The notes below the pieces were generated by a model that searched no databases, was not told where the DNA came from, and was given only the letters and a program-made list of their open reading frames with translations. This document shows, piece after piece, positions 55,680 to 64,000 of a DNA stretch of 64,000 nucleotides (position 1 is its first letter; the number at the start of each line of letters is the position of its first letter). Position numbers and translations under genes: made by a program. The DNA comes from Molossus alvarezi (taxonomy: Eukaryota > Chordata > Mammalia > Chiroptera > Molossidae), in NCBI GenBank assembly GCA_037176705.1, contig CM073897.1, forward strand, positions 40,736,488 through 40,800,487, written 5' to 3'.

Positions 55680-55790
55680 AGGTCAGGAGCAAGGAGACAT
55701 GCGAATTCAAACTTCAGCTTTGCCATTTATTAGTATGTGGCTTTGGTCTCATTACCCACCCACGTCTTGTTTTTCTGCATTGTTGCAATA
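55680..55790 (+). repeat. MIR SINE relic
   Basis: 'gcgaattcaaacttcagctttgccatttattag', 'gtggctttggtctcattaccc' fits the plus-strand MIR core. Confidence 0.6.
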
Positions 55791-55919
55791 TTGCAAATAA
55801 AACAAAAAAAAAACATACTTGGTTACCTATTTTAAATACTATAAAATGCTAAAAAGCAATTAGGAGGCTTTTCCACAGAGACCCATGTATTATCAATGGG
55901 GCAGCCTGACTCTAACAAC

Positions 55920-56240
55920 TTTAGTTTAATATATTCTATAATGTCAGGCACAGTGCCAGGCTTTTGCCACTTTCATGGAAGTCCCCTTCTCTTCCCCACC
56001 TCTTCATCTTTTTTTCATGACAATTCCTCTTCTAAAAGGTCCTCACTCATACCTTTGCCTCAAAATCTATTACAACATCCCACTGAAATATAATCTCCTC
56101 CAGGAAGACTTCCTGGATTTCCACTCACAAAGAGACTTTTTCTACTCCACATTGGCACCAGTTTTCCCCTGTCTTTCAGGACCTTCTGAGTACTGGTATT
56201 TTTCTGCATGAGATTGCCAACAGAAACTAGGAACACACAT
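55920..56240 (+). mobile_element. Possible L2 LINE relic, sense
   Basis: 'ctcctccaggaagacttcctgg' and 'accaaaatctattac'-like pyrimidine-rich text resemble L2 3' coding sequence. Weak, with no clear ends. Confidence 0.35.
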
Positions 56241-56410
56241 TTTCTTATTTAATTTAGCATGCACAGAAACAGAGAGGAAATCTCCCCCCAACCAAAGATT
56301 ATAGTCCTATCCTTCAACCAGGCTGGGCCAATTTAGCGGAACTATATACATTAATTGTCTGATGGCAGTTGGAAGGGGGAATGTCATGCTTTTAAAAACA
56401 GAATTTTTTT

Positions 56411-56607
56411 TTTATAAATATGCTCTAATTGATTTCAGAGGGAAGAGAGAGAGAGAAACATCAATGAGAGAGAAACATTGATCGGCTGTCTCCTGTGTGC
56501 CCCCTGCTGGGGTTTGAACCTGCAACCTGGGCATGTTCTCTGACTGGGAATTGAACCTGTGACCTCGTGGTACATGGAATGAACCAACTGAGTCACACTG
56601 GTCAGTC
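56411..56607 (-). mobile_element. Ves SINE, type A, older
   Basis: Head at 56,607 (tgactgaccagtgtgactcagttgg), tail 'ctaattgatttcagag'. The usual 'gggattgggcccacaacc' segment is reduced to 'tttgaacctgcaacc', a small internal deletion. Imperfect duplication 'aaaacagaattttt' / 'aaaacagagttgtt'. Confidence 0.9.
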
Positions 56608-56999
56608 AAAACAGAGTTGTTAGACACTGCAGGTGGACTGACTATAGCTGACCTAGAATCTTGGCACTATCCAGTAGACCTTTCTGCCATGAGGAAACAT
56701 TCTTATTCTTTGCTGGCCAATACAGTAGCCACTGGCCTCTTGTGGCTATTATGCATTCGAAGCTAACAGGTGTAGTTGAGAAAATGAAAGGTTGTATTTT
56801 AATTAATTTTAATGGCTAGTGGGTACCATAGTGGCAGAGCAGGAGAGTGATGAAGACATTCTCTGGAGCTGAAGAGAGTCAGATGCTCCTGAGTCGCGTG
56901 TCTATAGAAAGCAAAGGGAAGGTGTGCATCAGATTAGGACCTGCTGAGGAAGAAAAAGAGGAAAATGGGTTCTGATTGGACAGGCAGTTCCTCTACACC

Positions 57000-57180
57000 C
57001 TTACTACTCAACATGTGGTCCATGGACCAGAAGCATAGACATTGCTTTGTAGCTAATTAGAAAAGCAGAACCTTAGGTCCTTTATCAGAAACACTAAATC
57101 AGAATCTATAGTTAATAGGATTGCAGTTGCTTGGCATGGAACCTATGGTTTAACATAAAGACTTGTAGTCTAAAGGGTCT
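57000..57180 (+). mobile_element. MER5-type hAT-Charlie relic
   Basis: 'ctactcaacatgtggtccatggaccagaagcat', 'agaaaagcagaaccttagg', 'cagaaacactaaatcagaatctatag' is MER5A-like. The orientation is read from the 'caacatgtggtcc' end. Confidence 0.7.
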
Positions 57181-57600
57181 GATTTTCAGCCTGACTCTCC
57201 CATCAACGAACAGTTAGGCCGCTCAAGCTCCCTACACCGCAGGCTCCTCACCTCTGAGAATGGTATAACAAAACTAGCCTCACAAGCTTATCATGATTTT
57301 TTAAGAGGAAATACCATGGCCTGGCCAGTGTGGCTCAGCGGTTGAGCATTGACCCATGCAGCAAGGGGTTGCCGGTTCGATTCCTGGTCAGGGCACATGC
57401 CCAGGTTGTGGACCAAATCCCCAGTAAGGGGCATGCAGGAGGCGGCCAATCGATGTTCTCTCTCATTGATGTTTCTATCTCTCTCTCCCTCTCCCTTTCT
57501 CTCTCTCTAAAATCAATAAAGAAAAAAGTATGCACAAATGCTTAGCACATCACAGAAAGTCTAATATATGCTTATTAAATTCTGGTTTTGCTGGCCTTCT
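57160..57600 (+). repeat. MIR SINE relic interrupted by a Ves SINE
   Basis: 'gattttcagcctgactctccc', 'acctctgagaatggtataac', 'ctcacaagcttatcatgatttttt', and after the SINE 'gcttagcacatcacagaaag' plus 'gcttattaaat' form a plus-strand MIR. Confidence 0.6.
57318..57527 (+). mobile_element. Ves SINE, type A
   Basis: Head 'ggcctggccagtgtggctcagcggttgag', B box 'ggttcgattcc', 'gcaggaggcggccaatcgatg', tail 'aaaatcaataaagaaaaaag'. Target duplication short or lost ('ataccatg' / 'aagtatgc'). Confidence 0.94.
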
Positions 57601-58129
57601 TTCTAAGAGAGAGCACATGTCTTATTCATGGAGAAATTCCCAGCGTTTGCCAAGATTACACATAATAGATTTTCAATAATGTGGGTTGAAATAATAACAT
57701 TTTTTTTTGTAAGATCTTCCTCATCGCCAGGTTGCCTGTTTTCTGGGGGTTGTAAATGCCCTCTGCACACAGGGCTCTGCTAGGGCTATCTCGGAAGCAT
57801 ATGTCCTTGGGGAAGGATGCTCATGTGCCCACATCATACATTAGGCACTTAGCCATGCCCTGCCTGTGGCAGCCCTTACAGTTCTGGCTTGAGCAGTTGC
57901 TGGAGTTTTCAGTCATTTTGCATCATAGCCCTAGCAGACTCCCAGCTCTGCACAGCCAGACTAGAAGCTCTCCCAGCACCTCCTGTGTCCCCTCTTGGGA
58001 GACAAATGACATTCTATTTTACTGTTATGTATCCTGTGCATTCTTGTTAAGCCCAAAAAGCTGATAACTACTGTGGAAGGACTGTGGCCTGGTGGTGGGG
58101 AGAGCATAATCTGCCCCAGGTGACGGGAA
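57601..58129. other. No gene recognised
   Basis: A 102-codon plus-strand frame (57,756-58,064) has no domain. Slight L2-like wording near its end. Confidence 0.35.
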
Positions 58130-58226
58130 TTGTCAATAGGCTTTAGAATATGATCCCTGGGATATGATCTTCAATCTTGGATGACTTACAATATCTCCGA
58201 CCCTCCATGTCCTTATCTGTAAAAGG
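58130..58226 (+). repeat. MIR SINE relic
   Basis: 'cttggatgacttacaatatctcc', 'ccatgtccttatctgtaaaaggtac' is MIR core text that runs into the AT tract. Confidence 0.5.
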
Positions 58227-58297
58227 TACATATATATATATATATATATATATAACATATATATATATGTATTATATATATATTATATATATATTAA
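58227..58297. repeat. (AT)n microsatellite, interrupted
   Basis: Alternating AT runs broken by 'aacat' and 'gtatt'. It sits where a MIR would have its 'gataataatag' segment. Confidence 0.9.
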
Positions 58298-58349
58298 TTC
58301 AAAGCATTATAAAAATATAAGTCATGATCTGTTTCTAATTCTTGTTGTT

Positions 58350-58690
58350 TCCTGCATGTATTCATTCACACACACTTAGTGTCCATCTACTATGTAGGTG
58401 ATTCTGTACAATGTACCTGGGTTACAGAAATAACAAAGGACATAGTAGCTGACCTCAATTAGTGGACAGTCTAAGGTGAGACATAAAAGAGAAGACTGAG
58501 CACAAAGATGGGACCTAAGGCAGTCAGTAACTGCTGTCTTCAAGAGGAGAACTCTGAGCTGACTCTTGAGAGATGAGAAGGTAGTAACCAGAGAAACATG
58601 GATGAAATAATATTCCGGACAGGAGGAAGAAGAGTCTGTTCATAACAAATAGTACTTTAATTTTGTCTTGTTTAAAGAAAAGGATAAAGC
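58350..58690 (-). mobile_element. L2 LINE relic, antisense
   Basis: 'cacacttagtgtccatctactatg', 'cctgggttacagaaataacaaagg', 'agctgacctcaattagtgg', 'gctgactcttgagagatgag', 'attccggacaggaggaag' follow antisense L2 from its 3' end. Confidence 0.75.
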
Positions 58691-59568
58691 TTTTGACCTA
58701 CTTTAAATAAAAACCAGAAAGTACAGTACAGACTTGCAATTCCAGAAGGGGCTTTTTGTCTGTAACACAGTTCTATATGACAACTGATGGAGATGAAATT
58801 CAGAAAACTGTACCAGCCTCCTCAAGGTCACACAGGTTGTTAGCAGCTAAACTGACACCCAGTTCAGCCCCCTCTCTCTCAGGACATGCTGCCTCCCTGG
58901 CCCAGGGCCCTTGTGACAATTTAGCATTCCTAGTAGTTGACTCTTCTGTCAACACCAAACACAAATGAGCACCCAATGCTTCTCAAATGGATCCAGGTCA
59001 TTTGTCAACAGAACCTGTGTAATGGATGTTTGCTATGCAGAAGAATTTTAAAAATTAGATCTGGGAGTTCTTGGCATATCCCCACCTGGCATACACACTC
59101 TCTTAGCTTCCCAGAACTTGCAGGCTTAAGGAAAGCTTAATTAAAATCAAGGCAATGGAGAACTCTCTGAGAAACTAACAAGACAACAGAGAAATAAATT
59201 AGGCGTTCTATCTTTCTCTTCCTCTTCGCTGTTCATGACAGTTTCAACCCAATGTTTGATTCACTGATGCCACGTGTATATTTAATCACCGGGCCTTTTC
59301 ATTTACTAACTGTGTATAGGTCAATGAAGACACATGACTATTTTGAAAATTTAAAAATTTTATATAATTACGATATTAGAGGATGAGGTGGAATGATTAC
59401 TAGACATAAAACTCAACACTCAGGTCTGGGGCTCTGTGATAACAAACTGTGTGTGGGAATGGGGGTGGATGTGCCCAGTGTGGTATTGGGCCCATACCAG
59501 TGGATCAGTACCTATCAATTCTCTACATCCATTGTCAAGACCTCCCTTTTAGCCTCTCTCTCATCACC
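58691..59568. other. No gene recognised
   Basis: MIR-like words at 58,756-58,870 ('cagcctcctcaaggtcacacagg') may be a minus-strand MIR core. The rest is unassigned. Confidence 0.35.
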
Positions 59569-59580
59569 AATAAAATGGAG

Positions 59581-59778
59581 ACAACCCATCCAGTGGTTCA
59601 GTGGCTGAGTGTCAACCCATGCACCAAGAGGTCACTGGTTCAATTCCCAGTCAGGGCACATGCCCAGGTTGTGGGCCAGGTCCCCAGTGGGGGGCATGCA
59701 GGAGGCAGCCAATAGATGTTCTCTTTTATCCATGTTTCTATCTCTCTCTCCCTCTCTGAAATCAATAAAGAAAAAAAT

Positions 59779-59828
<50 letters not shown>
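59581..59828 (+). mobile_element. Ves SINE, type A, with (AAAT)n tail
   Basis: Head 'acaacccatccagtggttcagtgg', B box 'ggttcaattcc', 'ccaggttgtgggccaggtcc', tail 'aaatcaataaag', then about eleven AAAT units (59,783-59,832). Target duplication 'aataaaatggag' at 59,569 and 59,829. The left copy may have seeded the AAAT growth. Confidence 0.94.
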
Positions 59829-59833
<5 letters not shown>

Positions 59834-59929
59834 AATGGAGCCAATGCCTATTCCTTCCACTTACCAAATAATTCATGATTTAGTGTATGTTTTGAAATAT
59901 GGTTGCAAACTCAGGAGCTGATGGCACTG

Positions 59930-60110
59930 CCTGTCAATTCGGTTGGGATAGGGTGTGGCAGAGTGTGGGGAACTATTGCAGATTGGGTAGCCCAGAAAAT
60001 CTCTCTGTGGAGTTGATGTTGGAGCAGAATTCTGAATAGAAGGATCCAGCCAAGTGAAGGACTACGGATATATAGTCTAGAAAAGGAGCCAGCAAATACA
60101 AAGGCCCCCA
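59930..60110 (-). mobile_element. L2 LINE relic, antisense
   Basis: 'agaaaatctctctgtggag', 'gttggagcagaattctgaatag', 'gccagcaaatacaaaggcc' match antisense L2. Confidence 0.6.
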
Positions 60111-60254
60111 AGACTCTTATGAGCGAGGCATGATGACAAATCTCATGCCTCTGACTAGTACCATCAGACACAGGGCGAGAGAGGGGAGCAGCTGGCCATC
60201 AATCAGACAGGTCCATGGGACTCAGAAACTTCCTCTAGGGGATGGGAACCTACT

Positions 60255-60480
60255 GGAGGATTGAACTCCCACTTTTACTTCGGATGTGACCTTAAGCAAG
60301 TTACTTCAAGTTTGTTGCTGCTTCTATAAAATGGACACAATGATGCCCATCTCAAAAAATTATGTTGAGAATTGCATTTACTGTTTTATATAACAAATTT
60401 AGTACTTGACCCCGACAGGCACGGAGCCTGGCACTGACTGCTATTGCTGCTGTGGTTGACACTATCATCATGGCTGTTAT
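60255..60480 (+). repeat. MIR SINE relic
   Basis: 'gattgaactcccacttttac', 'tgtgaccttaagcaagttacttc', 'cttctataaaatggacacaatgatg', 'ggcacggagcctggcactg' in plus-strand MIR order, nearly full-length. Confidence 0.75.
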
Positions 60481-61219
60481 TACTGTCGATCTGAGTTGAC
60501 TGCACCAGTAGCTATTGAGAAGAAGGAGGCATAGCCGAGAGCCAAGGCAGGTATGGAACAAAAACAACTCTAGTACCACAAAGTAATATTTTATTTCCAT
60601 AAATCAAATAAATAAGCCTTATCTTTCTTTGTCCACATAGTTCATTTTTCTGCTAGACACAGGCCTACCAGAGCCTCTGACTTCAGAAGCTCCTGTTTCA
60701 GGCCATGGCTGGTGGTGCCTGGCTTCTGCATTACTCGGGGTTCTGGGACCCTGGCCCGTGAACCCAAGGATCAGGAGGGAGCCTCTATAAGTGTCTGTGT
60801 TAAGCACCCAGATCACAACCCAAGAGGTCGGGCAATTCTTCCAGAAGCTGCCAGGACTGATAACTGGGTTTGAATGTGGATAGCAGGTATTCTGACTCAT
60901 CTCTCTTGAAAATAACAGTAATAGAACAAAACTGTGGATGTGCAGAAAGCTTTGGCTTAAGGAGAAAAAACAGAGAGGTGAACTGAGAGTATTGCAGGTC
61001 CGATAAATTCTCCAAGATGCTTTATGGAGCCCATGCATCTCTTTGTCTTACTCTCGGGACATGTGCTTAGTGATCTCATCATGTGGACAGATTCTTGACT
61101 AACTGCATTCCATTTCCTTCTCCCTTCCCCCTTCTCCCCATTATTCCTTTTTTTTTTTTTTTTCTGTATTCCTTTTTCCTTTTCTATCCTTCTTTGCCTC
61201 CTTTTCAACATGGACATCG
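60481..61219. other. No gene recognised
   Basis: A T-run lies at 61,148-61,163. The 139-codon minus-strand frame (60,619-61,038) has no domain. Confidence 0.4.
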
Positions 61220-61975
61220 AATATTTATCAGGTTCCAACTAAGAGCCAAAGACTTGTCTGGGTGCAAGAGATGCAAACAAATACCACTGGTTCACGTCAG
61301 ACACACAAGGAAGAAAACATCCCAGGGAAATGGGTGGTTGTTAATTGGGCCATCAGAAAAGCTTTGCTCTTGGATTTTCTTTGGAAAACAAGTGGCCTGA
61401 CAGAGACAGTCAAAGAAGTAAGAGGCATTTTAAGTCATGGGAGCATCACATGCAAAGGCGCAGAAGTGAAACATCAGGATGCACAGAGGTGAGGCCGCAG
61501 GTGGCAAGTCAGGGAGCTTTTCCAGCCACGCTAAGAAGGATAGACTTTCTGCAGAAGGAAATGAAGAGCCACTAAAGAACCTTAGTTGAGGACATGAGAT
61601 GATCAAATCTATGTGTTAGACATGCCACGCAATAGGATGGGGAGTATGAAATGAAACAGGCCAATTTGGATTCTACTGTATTGTCAAAATGAGAGCTGAG
61701 GAAAGTCTGAACCAAGACAGTGACATAGTAGATGGAGGGAAGAGGACAAAAAGGAAAAAATATGTTAACGTGGCAGAAGTTTTAAAACCTGGCGTGGGCC
61801 TAGGTGGAAAAACGAGTAAAAGGAAGCATGACTGCAGACTTTCTGGCCTTAGAATTTGGTGTATCTTGGTGACATTCACGAAAATGGGGATGAGAGATGA
61901 GGAGCTTCTAGGGCAAGAAGGACAGTTTGGGTTTGAAGTACCTGTGGGACCAAATAACTATGCTGATCTGAGATG
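61220..61975 (-). mobile_element. L2 LINE relic, antisense, about 750 bp
   Basis: Continuous antisense L2: 'gaatatttatcaggttccaac', 'gcatcacatgcaaaggcgc', 'agccactaaagaaccttag', 'gaccaagacagtgacatag'-like text, 'cttggtgacattcacgaaaatgggg', 'gggtttgaagtacctgtggg'. The last words correspond to the RT-proximal region, so this is one of the longer L2 copies. Confidence 0.75.
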
Positions 61976-62017
61976 CTGGCGGTCAGCCTTTGTTTCCAGA
62001 TTTGTTTTTTGTTTATA

Positions 62018-62240
62018 ATTTTTTTCCTTTATTGATTTTAGAGAGAGAGGAAGGGGGAGAGATATAGAGATAGAAACATTGATGAGAGAGAACAGCGATT
62101 GGTCGCCTCCTGCATGCCCCCCACTGGAGATCTGGCCCACAACCTGGGCATGTATGCCCTGACCGGGAATCGAACCAGTGAACCAGTGACCTCTTGGTGC
62201 ATGGGTCGACGCTCAACCACTGAGCTTCGCCGGCTGGGCA
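62018..62240 (-). mobile_element. Ves SINE, type A, with small internal duplication
   Basis: Head at 62,240 (gcccagccggcgaagctcagtgg), tail 'ctttattgattttagag'. An 8-bp tandem copy 'aaccagtgaaccagtg' (62,173-62,188) and an extra 'ta' in 'gcatgtatgccctg' distinguish it. Target duplication uncertain. Confidence 0.93.
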
Positions 62241-62389
62241 TTTGTGATGGAGAGATTGCATTTAGTGCTTGTATTAACTTAGAAAATATATGTAAATCTC
62301 CTAGCAGTCTCTAGTACGTAACTCTGCTAAAATATCAATTATCTCTTTTTTATTTTATGTGCCTGGATTGCTCTGTTTGTATATATTTT

Positions 62390-62628
62390 TTTATCCTCAC
62401 CCAAGGACAATTTTTGCATGTATCTTCAGATAGAGTTGGAGGGAGAAAAGGAGGAAGAGAGAGAGAAACATCGATGTGAGAGAGACACATCGAGTGGCTG
62501 CCACCTACAAGACCCCAACCAGGGCTGGGGACAAACTGCAACCGAGGCACCTACCCCCAGCGGGCACTGAACCCGGGCTCTCTGATCCGCAGGCCAATGC
62601 TCCAACCGCTGAGCCAAACTGGCCAGGG
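62390..62628 (-). mobile_element. Ves SINE, type B
   Basis: Head at 62,628 (accctggccagtttggctcagcgg), 3' signature 'atcctcacccaaggacaatt' at 62,392. It lies 150 bp from the previous SINE in the same orientation. Target duplication unclear. Confidence 0.93.
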
Positions 62629-63395
62629 TTCTGCATTTTTAAGAATCCCTAGGGGCTGCATGTATCCTCTAAAAACTCTCATGAAAGGAAAACATATTGC
62701 CTCCTAAAACCCAAAACTCGACAGAGAAGATCAGAGCAGAGATAAGCGGTAGGCACTGTCTTGGCTCTGTGGCTTGCCTGATCAAAGGCAGTCGTATCTA
62801 AAGAGCATCTACCTTCATGATTTTTTCTTATTAGTACCAGGCTTGTTCTACAAATCCCTTCTGCCATTCATTCCGGAAGAAAAGTGAAGGCCAAACCACA
62901 GTGGAAAAGAGAGGGAGGCTGGGGAGAGGAAGAGTTGGGAACCTTTGGTTCTAGGTGCAGTCCCCAAACCAGGAAGATCTGGAGGTTCTTCAGCTGAGTC
63001 CAGCACACTGCCTGACTCCCTCAAAGAGCCGTAGCCAGAGGAGAGTGGGGATGAGAGAGACAGCCAGCAGCCCAGAGAGCTGTGGGAGAACAGATGACGG
63101 CCCCTCCTCCCTGCTCCGTCCGGGTGGGCTGCAGGGGAGAGCAGCAGGGAGAGAGAAAGGCTCCGAGAGATGTCTCTGCATAGGACGCACAAGACCCAGG
63201 GGTTCCCAGGACCTGGGGCAGGAACACCAGAGGTTTGGTGGGCCCTCTGAGAGCTGTGACCAGAATGAGGGAGCTACTCAGTATAGGGTACCTCAAGACC
63301 AGAGGCACTCATTAAGCACTACAGATTTCAGCAGTAGACACTAATGGCATACTTAAAATACAAACATAAGTACAAATGTAATTTTATTAAAATTT
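62629..63395. other. Unrecognised, GC-richer block
   Basis: 62,880-63,280 is relatively GC-rich with overlapping frames on both strands (129 codons plus at 62,955-63,344; 114 minus at 62,848-63,192). Neither shows a domain, and no CpG island is evident. Confidence 0.35.
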
Positions 63396-63599
63396 TTTTC
63401 TTTATTGATTTTAGAGAGAGAAAGGGAGAGGGAGAAAGAGAGAAACATCGATGAGAGAGAACATCGATTGGCTGCCGCCTGCATGCCCCCACTAGGGGGT
63501 GTGGCCCACAACCTGGGCATGTTTCCTGACCGGGAATCAAACTGGCGACTTCTTGGTGCATGGGTCAACGTTCAACCACTGAGCCACATCGGCTGGGCA
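63396..63599 (-). mobile_element. Ves SINE, type A
   Basis: Head at 63,599 (gcccagccgatgtggctcagtgg), tail 'ctttattgattttagag', internal GA-rich segment. Followed by a 15-T run at 63,601. Confidence 0.94.
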
Positions 63600-64000
63600 C
63601 TTTTTTTTTTTTTTTAAATTTTACTTAAAAAAATAAAAAAAGTGTACAGAGACCATCAAACCAATCACATTTATAAGAAATACTGAGGATACAACCCCAG
63701 CTAGAACCCCTCTGGCCACTGCAGTGAAGCTACATGAGTTTCCCACTGCACGGAGATGACATGTCAGGGAAAAGGAGGAAGGGGGGAGACCCTTTGGAGG
63801 AAAGAAACAACCCCATCAGAGAGTTTGAACGTTGACTTTTATGGTAGAGTCTGTCCACAGAGAATACGTTTAGTGGAAATAACCCACAACATCTTAAAGT
63901 GGGAAGTGGGGATTTTTAGTCTCATTCTTGGACCCCTCCACCTCTGGGAATAAAAGCTTATGAGGACATTTTGATCAGTTACAGGAAAAATAATAGCTAC
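63600..64000. other. No gene or repeat recognised
   Basis: Starts with a T-run and an A-rich stretch, then unique-looking DNA to the window edge. Confidence 0.4.

Noticed and set aside
62955..63344. 129-codon frame in the GC-richer block near the right edge
   Set aside because: No domain, and comparable frames exist on the opposite strand; composition explains the openness.

Overview
This window looks like intergenic or deep intronic DNA from a bat, most likely a vespertilionid or close relative. The main evidence is about 32 copies of Ves-type tRNA-derived SINEs. They carry a tRNA-like head (gctcagtggttgag / gctcagcggttagag plus a ggttcgattcc-type B box). They end in either 'aaaatcaataaa' (called type A here) or 'cctcgggtgaggat' (type B); two copies are a short variant (type C). 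The ancient layer, MIR, L2, MLT1 LTRs, MER5-type and other Charlie hATs, and an old L1, is ordinary for a placental mammal. I recognise no host protein-coding exon, rRNA, functional tRNA gene or CpG-island promoter. Base composition is AT-rich with scattered microsatellites.

Layout. 1-9.6 kb: mostly unrecognised unique DNA with MIR relics, one SINE, an AAGG microsatellite and an MLT1-like LTR. 9.58-9.72 kb: a four-unit 37-bp minisatellite. 9.96-12.1 kb: two SINEs, then a decayed, internally deleted Charlie-type hAT. 12.66-13.0 kb: an antisense MLT1-type LTR. 14.4-18.0 kb: a short-variant SINE, an AT microsatellite, and a 5'-truncated L1 with target duplications that was later split by a SINE with an 18-bp perfect duplication. 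18.5-24.5 kb: SINEs, MIRs and a 145-bp internal scrap of L1 ORF2. 24,715-27,788: the most structured object, an essentially full-length hAT DNA transposon. It has CAGGGGTG-type ends, a perfect 8-bp target duplication (ATCTAAGG), a broken GTF2IRD2-like transposase and two SINEs stacked at one site near its 3' end. 27.8-35.6 kb: unique DNA, SINEs, MIRs and a tail-to-tail pair of L2 relics. 35.6-49.2 kb: a SINE-dense block of 13 copies in 13.6 kb, in a background of L2, MIR and an old L1M-like repeat. 48.6-50.1 kb: a long sense L2 with reverse-transcriptase-region homology and its natural 3' end. 51-64 kb: MLT1, MER5, antisense L2, MIR and seven more SINEs.

The elements do not form a pathway. 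Their value is stratigraphic: MIR and L2 are oldest, MLT1 and Charlie next, then L1 and the CAGGGGTG hAT, then the Ves SINEs. Every nested pair seen agrees with that order. I found no convincing new biological system. The best leads are the hAT family, a short SINE variant whose two copies share 5' flanking sequence, and several unusual SINE insertion junctions. Family names come from recognising sequence by eye, without a database, so subfamily names are deliberately loose.
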